The translations under genes and the position numbers were made by a program. Shown one piece after another: positions 30,936 to 37,833 of a stretch of 37,833 bases of DNA (position 1 is its first letter; each line of letters opens with the position of its first letter). A model generated the notes under the pieces. That model was given only the letters and a program-made list of their open reading frames with translations. It ran no database searches and had not been told where the DNA came from. Source of the DNA: Gammaproteobacteria bacterium. Lineage in GTDB: Bacteria; Pseudomonadota; Gammaproteobacteria; DSM-16500. The DNA is taken from assembly GCA_013287085.1 (NCBI GenBank), contig JABDEM010000013.1:1-37833 (forward strand). Direction: 5' to 3'.

Positions 30936-33900
30936 TTAGTAAACCATTTCCACATCTTTTTCTGATAACATCTCGCGTAATGTTTTAAGCAGAGCATCAC
31001 TAGGCCGAACTTTCCACTCATCGCCTAATTTTAATTGTGCTGCAGCATCCGTTCGTTGGTAATCAATAGACACCCGACAATTACCGCCGCAATGCGGTTT
31101 TAAAATGACAGACAGCGCTTGTAGAGATTGGGTTTGATCTTGGGCAATGGTGATTTTTAAATATTTTGCATAACGTTCGCGGGCTTCATCAATAGAATAA
31201 GCTTCGCGTGTGATTACTCTAAAGCCACCGCTAAATTCATCGTGACTCACTTCACCGCTAAAGATCACTAATTTATCTTTGATTAATAAATCACGATATT
31301 TTTGATAAATATCGGCAAAACATAACACATCAATTTGCGCGCTCGCATCATCAATGGTAACTACCGCCATGCGATCACCGCGTTTGGTTTGGATGGAGCG
31401 GATTTGAGTGATTAAACCTGCAATGACAGAAGTATCACGGCTGGGACGTAAGTCGCTTATTCTGGATGAAATCATATGTCGTAATTCGGGTAAATATCGT
31501 TGAATAGGATGTCCTGATAAATATAAACCTAAGGTTTCTTTTTCACCGGTCAAACGTGCTTGTTCAGTCCAAACCGGGGCTTCGCAATAATTAAATTCGA
31601 CAGATGCTGTCATGCCACCTAATAAATCTTGTTGCCCTAAAGAATTATCGCGTGAAGTTTGTTCGGCTTGTTGTAAAGCGGCAGGTAAGCTCGCTAAAAT
31701 ACTTGCACGATGAGGGCCTATAGAATCCATCGCTCCGGATTGAATTAAAGCCTCAAATATTCTGCGATTGGCTTTGCGTAAATCAATACGACAACAAAAA
31801 TCCGCTAAATGTTTAAAAGCACCACCTTGGTTTCTAGCATCCACTATGCTTTCAACAGCGGCTTTACCTGCGCCTTTTAATGCGCCTAAACCATAACGTA
31901 TTTCAGTTTCGCTGACGACTTTAAACATATATTCGCTTTCGTTTATATCAGGTGAATAAACTTTTAATCCTATGGCTTCGCATTCATCAATAAAGTGCAC
32001 AACTTTTTCGGTGTGATCCATATCAGAAGATAATACAGCTGCCATATACGCTGCAGGATAATGTGCTTTTAACCAAGCCGTTTGATAGGCAATTAAAGCA
32101 TACGATGCAGAATGCGATTTATTAAATCCGTAGCCCGCAAATTTATCCATCAAATCGAAAATGTGAGTGGCTGTATCTAAATTAATTCCGCGCTCGACCG
32201 CACCTTTGCAAAAAATTTCCCGTTGTTTTGCCATTTCTTCCGGTTTTTTCTTACCCATGGCGCGACGTAATAAATCTGCAGCGCCTAGCGTATAACCTGC
32301 TAAAGACTGCGCGATTTGCATTACTTGTTCTTGGTAAACAATAACCCCATAAGTAGGGCTTAAAATAGGTTCTAATTTAGGATGGGGATAATGAACTTTG
32401 GCGCGACCATGTTTTCGATTAATAAAATCTTCCACCATCCCAGATTGCAAAGGGCCCGGTCTAAAAAGGGCAACTAAAGCCACAATATCTTCAAAGCAAT
32501 CCGGTTGTAATCTTTTTACTAAATCTTTCATGCCGCGAGATTCTAATTGGAAAACCGCTGTAGTTTTGCAGGCTTTTAATAACGCAAAAGATTTAACATC
32601 GTCCATGGCAATGCGATGAATATCGAGCGGCACTTCGTTTTTTTCTTTGCGAATGCGATTGACGTGTTTTACTGCCCAATCAATAGTCGTTAAAGTTCTT
32701 AAACCTAAAAAGTCGAATTTTACTAAGCCTATAGTTTCCACATCATCTTTATCAAATTGCGTGACCACATGTTCGGGAGATTCTGCTTCGCAATAGAGGG
32801 GCGTAAAATTCGTTAATTTTCCAGGCGCAATAACCACACCACCGGCATGTTTGCCCACATTACGGGTAGTGCCTTCAAGTTTTAAGGCTAAATCAATTAA
32901 CGTTTTAATTTCATCTTCTTGATTATATCTATCACGTAATTGGGCTTCTTGCGCTAACGCTTTATCTAAGGTCATGCCAATTTCAAAAGGAATGAGCTTG
33001 GCAATTTTATCAATCATTCCATAAGGCATTCCCAATACGCGACCCACGTCACGCACAACTGCGCGCGCTGCCATGGTGCCATAAGTAATAATTTGCGCGA
33101 CACTTTCATGCCCATGCTTATCCATTACATAATCAATAACGCGATCTCGGCCTTCCATACAAAAGTCTATATCAAAGTCAGGCATAGAAATACGTTCAGG
33201 ATTTAAAAATCTTTCAAACAATAAATCATGCGCGAGGGGATCAAGATCCGTAATTTTAAGTGCAAAAGCCACTAAAGATCCGGGACCCGAACCACGGCCG
33301 GGTCCAACAGGAACACCGTTTTCACGTGCCCAACCGGTAAAGTCTGCAACAATTAAAAAATAACCCGCAAAACCCATTTTAATAATAACATCTAGCTCAT
33401 GTTGTAAACGCGCGTCATAAGCGTCGCGATTATAAGAAGTGGGATCGTTAAAGAAAATTTTTAAACGCTCATCTAAACCTTTTTTAGCTTGAGCTATTAA
33501 ATAATTATCGGGAGTAAATTCTTTTGGCACAGAAAAGTGAGGTAAGAAATATTTTCCTAAAGTGAGTGAAACATTACAACGCTTAGCAATTTGAACAGTA
33601 TTTTCTAAGGCTTCAGGAATATCTGAAAACAGTTTTTCCATTTCCTCAATGCTTCGAAAATACTGCTGTTCACTATAATTTTTAGGGCGTTTAGGATCAG
33701 ACAATACACGACCTTCATGGATGCAAACTCTGGCTTCGTGTGCTTCGAAATCACTGGCGTGTAAAAAACAAACATCGTTTGTTGCAACGACAGGAATGTT
33801 GTATTTAGTCGCAAGTTCTAAAGACGTCTGAATCAGTTCTTCTTCTTTGGGGCGTCCGGTACGTTGTAATTCTAAATAGTACCGATTAGGAAAATTTTCT

Positions 33901-34325
33901 AACCAAAAGGGTAAATCTTCCTCATTGGCTTTTGAGATCACAATCAAGCCTTCCGCTAATTCTTTTAACCAAGTTCTTTTGATAATAGCTTTGCCCAGAA
34001 CTTGATTTTGACAATAACTACGCGAGATTAGTTCTAATAAATTTAAGTAACCGGTTTGATTTTGGCAAAGTAAAGTGCAGCGAAGTATATTTTTGTCATC
34101 ATCCTCATTTTCAAGCCAGATATCTGAGCCTATAATAGGTTTTATGCCAGCTTCAAGCGCGGCTTGATAAAATTTCACCGTGCCAAATAAATTACCTTGA
34201 TCGGTAATCGCTAAAGCTGGCATTTTAAGCGCAACCGCACGTTCTATCCAGGGAGCAATCTGTAGCAACCCATCGACTAGGGAGTATTCCGTGTGAATAC
34301 GTAGATGTATAAATCGGGGCTGCAT
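30936..34325 (-). CDS. dnaE: DNA polymerase III subunit alpha
   Basis: An 1129-residue replicative polymerase, slightly shorter than E. coli DnaE (1160). Domains in order: N-terminal PHP domain (FIHLRIHTEYSLVDGLLQIAPW), the polymerase palm with catalytic Asp pair PDFDIDFC at about residues 380-386 and a third Asp in VKFDFLGLRTLT, fingers (YGVIVYQEQVMQIAQSLAGY; AAVLSSDMDHTEKV), the clamp-binding motif QQDLLG at about 897, and an OB-fold (TSVIAGLITQIRSIQTKRGD). AAGGA precedes the ATG. Here dnaE is reversed relative to rnhB and accA, which in most gammaproteobacteria flank it on the same strand. Candidate effector genes lie on both sides. Confidence 0.98.
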   Translation of the reverse strand: MQPRFIHLRIHTEYSLVDGLLQIAPWIERAVALKMPALAITDQGNLFGTVKFYQAALEAGIKPIIGSDIWLENEDDDKNILRCTLLCQNQTGYLNLLELISRSYCQNQVLGKAIIKRTWLKELAEGLIVISKANEEDLPFWLENFPNRYYLELQRTGRPKEEELIQTSLELATKYNIPVVATNDVCFLHASDFEAHEARVCIHEGRVLSDPKRPKNYSEQQYFRSIEEMEKLFSDIPEALENTVQIAKRCNVSLTLGKYFLPHFSVPKEFTPDNYLIAQAKKGLDERLKIFFNDPTSYNRDAYDARLQHELDVIIKMGFAGYFLIVADFTGWARENGVPVGPGRGSGPGSLVAFALKITDLDPLAHDLLFERFLNPERISMPDFDIDFCMEGRDRVIDYVMDKHGHESVAQIITYGTMAARAVVRDVGRVLGMPYGMIDKIAKLIPFEIGMTLDKALAQEAQLRDRYNQEDEIKTLIDLALKLEGTTRNVGKHAGGVVIAPGKLTNFTPLYCEAESPEHVVTQFDKDDVETIGLVKFDFLGLRTLTTIDWAVKHVNRIRKEKNEVPLDIHRIAMDDVKSFALLKACKTTAVFQLESRGMKDLVKRLQPDCFEDIVALVALFRPGPLQSGMVEDFINRKHGRAKVHYPHPKLEPILSPTYGVIVYQEQVMQIAQSLAGYTLGAADLLRRAMGKKKPEEMAKQREIFCKGAVERGINLDTATHIFDLMDKFAGYGFNKSHSASYALIAYQTAWLKAHYPAAYMAAVLSSDMDHTEKVVHFIDECEAIGLKVYSPDINESEYMFKVVSETEIRYGLGALKGAGKAAVESIVDARNQGGAFKHLADFCCRIDLRKANRRIFEALIQSGAMDSIGPHRASILASLPAALQQAEQTSRDNSLGQQDLLGGMTASVEFNYCEAPVWTEQARLTGEKETLGLYLSGHPIQRYLPELRHMISSRISDLRPSRDTSVIAGLITQIRSIQTKRGDRMAVVTIDDASAQIDVLCFADIYQKYRDLLIKDKLVIFSGEVSHDEFSGGFRVITREAYSIDEARERYAKYLKITIAQDQTQSLQALSVILKPHCGGNCRVSIDYQRTDAAAQLKLGDEWKVRPSDALLKTLREMLSEKDVEMVY

Positions 34326-34402
34326 GAGGGGTCCTTATGGTGTTTCTTTAACTTACCAAGTTTACCTAAGTGAACGCGCTAGGCAAAGCCGTAATTAGTG
34401 AA

Positions 34403-34424
34403 TATAATTTGCGCAAACAGGAGG
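34403..34424 (+). promoter_or_regulatory. -10 element and strong ribosome-binding site of the gene at 34429
   Basis: A perfect TATAAT (34403-34408) is followed after about 12 bases by AGGAGGGG (34420 on), an unusually strong ribosome-binding site ahead of the ATG at 34429. No good -35 hexamer and no PmrA-like box is seen upstream. It fixes the start of the first reading frame of the broken gene. Confidence 0.5.
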
Positions 34425-34428
34425 GGAA

Positions 34429-34890
34429 ATGGACGCTAGAGTAACGAATATCGAGCAAGATCAAGCTTTAGTTTCTTATAATGCTAATAGACTACTACAA
34501 TTTAAATTAACGAATGAAGAAAAATGCACTATTCAACTTTCCGTTGATGCTAGTAATCCCATTATTTATACCAGGGTTAAAGTCTTAGAAGCAGACGAAA
34601 AACCCAATATTTCTCTGATTCAGGAAAACGATCAACCCAGCTCTTTTGTTTGGCGCACCAGCGCTAAAAATATAACTAAGGCGGTTTCTTTTGGTATTAT
34701 CAAGCCCGAAGCACTAACCGGAAAAGTACGCCATGCGCTGGGCGCTTATCGTTTAAAAAAATTAGAACGAGCGTATGATGAAGGTATTTGCTCCAATCAA
34801 GAAAAAACAAAAAATTGCATTATTAAAATTTACCCAAGAACGAGCAGAGGTTTGGGAAGCGCTAGAATATTTAGTCAATCGTTACGATGA
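34429..34890 (+). CDS. 5' part of a frame-broken large gene
   Basis: A 153-residue frame beginning with a very strong ribosome-binding site (AGGAGG). The first ~120 residues look like a folded domain with beta strands (QALVSYNANRLLQFKLTNEEKCTIQLSVD; TRVKVLEADEKPNISLIQE) and then helix ([22 protein letters not shown]). The last ~25 residues (after EKT) look like out-of-frame translation. The following frame, one base on, continues for 850 residues. A run of six A, C, six A at 34802-34814 is where the frames meet. Removing one base would give a single 974-residue product ending at 37354. I do not recognise the protein; a true frameshift, a sequencing error or programmed slippage are all possible. 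Confidence 0.55.
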   Translation: MDARVTNIEQDQALVSYNANRLLQFKLTNEEKCTIQLSVDASNPIIYTRVKVLEADEKPNISLIQENDQPSSFVWRTSAKNITKAVSFGIIKPEALTGKVRHALGAYRLKKLERAYDEGICSNQEKTKNCIIKIYPRTSRGLGSARIFSQSLR

Positions 34891-37354
34891 TAATTTCGAT
34901 GATGCTTTCAAACGCGAAAAAATAGAGTCCGCTTTTAAAAATTGTATCGAAAAATTAGAAGCTATTAGTATTTCTCATGAAATATTTGATGCGGCTACAT
35001 TAGAGAATTTTCGCGAGCAAATTAAAGCAGATATTGCGGTTTGCCAAAATAAATTAGGCATGGATGCAGAATATGTAAAGATATTAAAAGCTACGGGCGT
35101 AGATTCTGTCATGACGCTGGTAAAAGATCGTTTGATTCATACAGTGAGATTTTCGCAACGTATTAATCAAGATTTAAGTTTCAGAGCAGGGACTACCCGT
35201 GGTTTTTATCATGATGTGTGTGAACAGGCCATTAAAGAAATTAATGAGCATTACGCAGATCCCTACAATCCAATTTTGCCAGAACATCAAGGTTATTATT
35301 CTGGAGAAGATTTAAGTTACGAATTTCCGATTAAAGGAAGTAATGATGACACCCTTCGTAAAACCTTAATGGGAATTTGTAATATAGAAAAAGTCGATGT
35401 TGAAAAAAATAAATGTTTATTAGAAACCGCCCACGTTCATTGGGTCTCTAATCGTTCTTATTTTGATATACTGCTTCGTGGAATCGCCTGGGTGTTTAAT
35501 TTGGCTAGTACTTTTATAGGTTTTTTTATCGATATAGGATTAGGATTTTTTTCTGGAATGTTAGGAGAAGATTTTCCTTCTTTGGGCATTCAAATGCGAT
35601 TCGAAACTGAAAATTCGCTCCATCACAATACTGTATATCATAAATTGCGGCAAAAAATTAATCTCCCAGCATCATCGAGAGGTATGATGATAGGAAAACT
35701 AGTTTGGCAGGGGATAAGCAGTTTATCGGAATTGTTGCTTGATAGTGGCAACGGTATTTTAAATTACATAAACGAAAAAACTCATTTTTTCCATCAGATA
35801 AATTTAACACCAGCTAAAAATTTTGTCGACTTTGATAGCGGCCTTGATAAGGAATTATTCCAATTAACAAACCAAATGAAAGTACAGAAAGAAAAATTAG
35901 AACAGTTAAGGTTTGTTTCTCCTTCGGAACAAAAAGAGGGAGATCAAAGCAAGTTGGCGCTTCCTCCTTATCATTTAAATTCAGGCCAATGGAATGATCC
36001 TGCCTCTGTCATTTTTAAAGGAGCTAAATTATTTATCGAATCCGTCATCACCCAACCTTTAATGTTGCAACCAGGGTCAAATTTGGCTTTTTATTTGGTT
36101 TTTTCGCTAAATTTATATTTTCTTATGGTGCCTGACTTAGCAAGTGTTTCTCATGCTAATCCTGTTTTGCATACTTATTTAAATTATATTAATTCAAAAC
36201 TAACGTCGAGTAAGAATGCTGCCGCAGTTATGGGCATTGCGGCAGCGCCAGCTCATGTGGTTTATGAAGGGATTAATTTTGCAGTGGAGGGCCGAGGGTG
36301 GATAAAACAATTTTTAGAACAATTTGAAAAGGATCCTTCTTTATTGCTTCCTTGGGTAAAAGAATTTAGTAACCAAGACCCCGCTTTAGTGGAAAAATTC
36401 TTTTCGCATGTTTATCAAGACCCTCTGTTGTCTCCTCTGCAGTCTCAAATGTTGACACCCAACCTATCACCCGCGCGCCTTATCTTGAGTGAGGTCGCAA
36501 ACTCAAGTGCCGAATATGCTAAAAGATACATGTTGGGAAGAATAGGGCGTGAGGATTCTTCAATCGATCTTCCAAAAGAATTAGCCAAAGAGCTAAAGCA
36601 ATCCGTCGCTTATTTATTTCTTGAAAAAATAGAACGTCATCGTGAATTATTACCCTTTCTTAATCCCAAAACAAAAGAAGAATTAATTCATTATGCGAAA
36701 GAAGAGTTCTTTGCAAAACGCCCTGAAATTATTATTGCATTAAAAGCAAAACTTTATCCTGAAGAACCTTATTCCCCTCTAGTCACTTTTTTGCTGACTA
36801 TTTTTCATTACTTAGTTTCAAGTGTTTGGTGTATCTTCGGACCTTTTTACAATTTATGGCTTAACCGATCTTGTATTGAACCTTGGATGGATTGGGGAAA
36901 CCAAACTCTAACGATAGCAGCGCATGCGGCTAATCTTGTCGGATGGGTAGTACATAATGTTCTATCATGGGTAGCGATTGTAGGGCGTTTTCTCGGTGAT
37001 GTATTCGTAAATTGTATTTTAGGTCGTTTAGAGGCAAAACTATCTTCTTTGACCTCTACGCTTGGTATTTCTGAATTTTCTTATAGCGTCTCTGCTGAAT
37101 CGCATTCTACTTATGAATATTTGCGCCAATATTTCTCTAAACCTATAGATTCCCTACGCAAATCAAATAAGACCTTGATGCCTGCTCTTTCTCAAATAGT
37201 CTTACAGGATAAAGTCCTCTCTATCAGTAAGCATCCCTTGTTTTCTCCCGCCAGTGTTATTCCTAAAAGAAGACTTTTCCCGGAAAAAACACTGGGGCAA
37301 CCTCCAAAATTGGGTTATCATATCCCTCCTTTGGGATCAACTAGAGGTCAGTAA
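34775..37354 (+). CDS. Main part of the frame-broken large membrane protein
   Basis: An 859-residue frame that most likely continues the gene starting at 34429. Its own ATG (34775) has no ribosome-binding site. The first 220 residues are helical and charged. Hydrophobic segments lie at about 228-262 ([20 protein letters not shown]), 434-451, 666-697 ([20 protein letters not shown]) and 711-750 ([20 protein letters not shown]). A coiled segment and an amphipathic middle lie between them. I do not recognise a family; a large membrane-active effector or an envelope protein are both possible. Its stop overlaps the accA start (TAATG), so accA translation depends on ribosomes reaching this end. The C-terminus is Pro-rich ([10 protein letters not shown]). 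Confidence 0.65.
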   Translation: MMKVFAPIKKKQKIALLKFTQERAEVWEALEYLVNRYDDNFDDAFKREKIESAFKNCIEKLEAISISHEIFDAATLENFREQIKADIAVCQNKLGMDAEYVKILKATGVDSVMTLVKDRLIHTVRFSQRINQDLSFRAGTTRGFYHDVCEQAIKEINEHYADPYNPILPEHQGYYSGEDLSYEFPIKGSNDDTLRKTLMGICNIEKVDVEKNKCLLETAHVHWVSNRSYFDILLRGIAWVFNLASTFIGFFIDIGLGFFSGMLGEDFPSLGIQMRFETENSLHHNTVYHKLRQKINLPASSRGMMIGKLVWQGISSLSELLLDSGNGILNYINEKTHFFHQINLTPAKNFVDFDSGLDKELFQLTNQMKVQKEKLEQLRFVSPSEQKEGDQSKLALPPYHLNSGQWNDPASVIFKGAKLFIESVITQPLMLQPGSNLAFYLVFSLNLYFLMVPDLASVSHANPVLHTYLNYINSKLTSSKNAAAVMGIAAAPAHVVYEGINFAVEGRGWIKQFLEQFEKDPSLLLPWVKEFSNQDPALVEKFFSHVYQDPLLSPLQSQMLTPNLSPARLILSEVANSSAEYAKRYMLGRIGREDSSIDLPKELAKELKQSVAYLFLEKIERHRELLPFLNPKTKEELIHYAKEEFFAKRPEIIIALKAKLYPEEPYSPLVTFLLTIFHYLVSSVWCIFGPFYNLWLNRSCIEPWMDWGNQTLTIAAHAANLVGWVVHNVLSWVAIVGRFLGDVFVNCILGRLEAKLSSLTSTLGISEFSYSVSAESHSTYEYLRQYFSKPIDSLRKSNKTLMPALSQIVLQDKVLSISKHPLFSPASVIPKRRLFPEKTLGQPPKLGYHIPPLGSTRGQ

Positions 37355-37833
37355 TGAACCTAAATTTTCTTGATTTTGAGCAGCCTATTGCGGAGCTTGA
37401 GGCTAAAATCCAAGAATTGCGCATGGTGGGTAGCGATAACGCTAATTTGAATATTAGCGATGAAATTGCGCGGTTAGAAATCAAAAGTAAGCAGTTGACT
37501 AAAGAAGTATTTTCGCGGTTAACCCCTTGGCAAATGACTCAATTAGCGCGGCATCCGCAGCGTCCACATGCCTCGGATTTTATTGCGGCGCTTATTACGG
37601 ATTTTGATGAATTGCATGGGGATAGATCTACTTCCAGCGGGCCATCTATTATTGCGGGAGTTGGACGCTTTGATGGGCAGCCTGTTATGGTTATGGGGCA
37701 TGAAAAAGGGCGTAAAACCCAAGAGAAAATTGAACGTAATTTTGCCATGCCAAATCCTGAAGATTATCGTAAAGCCATGCGTTTAATGAAAATGGCAGAA
37801 AAATTTAAGCTACCCATTTTGACTTTTATTGAT
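37354..37833 (+). CDS. accA: Acetyl-CoA carboxylase carboxyltransferase alpha, 5' part
   Basis: The first 160 residues of AccA; the gene runs off the window. AccA with AccD transfers CO2 from biotin to acetyl-CoA, the first step of fatty acid synthesis. The N-terminus ([21 protein letters not shown]) and the conserved [44 protein letters not shown] and [35 protein letters not shown] match the family. The ATG overlaps the upstream stop by one base (TAATG), with AGAGG upstream. In most gammaproteobacteria accA follows dnaE; here it follows the large unknown gene and is probably co-transcribed with it. Confidence 0.96.
   Translation, partial: MNLNFLDFEQPIAELEAKIQELRMVGSDNANLNISDEIARLEIKSKQLTKEVFSRLTPWQMTQLARHPQRPHASDFIAALITDFDELHGDRSTSSGPSIIAGVGRFDGQPVMVMGHEKGRKTQEKIERNFAMPNPEDYRKAMRLMKMAEKFKLPILTFID

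Noticed and set aside
34321..34428. PmrA-like box before the large gene at 34429
   Set aside because: Words such as TTTAACTTACC occur, but no pair of YTTAAK half-sites with five-base spacing can be found.
37539..37786. Short open frames on both strands near the window end
   Set aside because: They overlap the accA frame, which is conserved and continues open to the last base.

Overview
The window is chromosomal DNA from an AT-rich gammaproteobacterium. I infer the order Legionellales (Legionella/Coxiella-like, host-associated). The core genes are gammaproteobacterial: the rpsB-tsf-pyrH-frr-uppS-cdsA-bamA-skp-lpxD-fabZ-lpxA-lpxB-rnhB block, plus dnaE, accA, sodB, map, clpB and queE. Between them lie large unrecognised proteins with membrane hairpins, ankyrin-like repeats, a Fic domain and a CE-clan (Ulp1/C48-like) protease signature. 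Five of these genes have PmrA-like tandem boxes, the arrangement known for type IV effector regulons in Legionella and Coxiella. No species can be named from the sequence alone.

Layout. 1-430: 3' end of queE and tRNA-Lys(UUU). 492-2864: a DUF1640-type coiled-coil protein, an exported histidine-phosphatase-like protein and a membrane protein with a PmrA-like box. 2867-7176: a heat-shock operon clpB-usp-cbpA-cbpM behind a sigma-32-like promoter, then an exported VOC-like protein. 7718-16375: an accessory island with two divergent candidate effectors (a membrane/charged-helix protein and a 1183-residue ankyrin-like protein), a stem-loop repeat region, a small secreted protein, a Fic protein behind two copies of a palindromic operator, and a CE-clan protease-like protein. 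16507-18127 (minus): a small unknown protein, sodB and map. 18234-29863 (plus): the ribosome/envelope/lipid A block, starting with a t44-like rpsB leader. 29864-30208: two inverted-repeat families and a terminator. 30209-34325 (minus): a candidate effector and dnaE. 34429-37354 (plus): a large membrane protein whose reading frame is broken at an A-rich tract, overlapping the start of accA, which runs off the end.

How the genes work together. The core block couples translation (S2, EF-Ts, RRF, UMP kinase) with lipid carrier and phospholipid synthesis (UppS, CdsA), outer-membrane assembly (BamA, Skp) and lipid A synthesis (LpxD, FabZ, LpxA, LpxB). ClpB, CbpA and CbpM form a protein-quality-control unit. 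The strongest new signal is regulatory: five genes carry two YTTAAK half-sites 11 bp apart, and a -10-like hexamer begins exactly 8 bp after each 20-bp box. This predicts a co-regulated set, plausibly secreted effectors. The second is the fic promoter region, with two copies of a 29-bp palindrome, one of them touching the start codon. The usual rnhB-dnaE-accA order is broken here by a reversed dnaE with candidate-effector genes on both sides.
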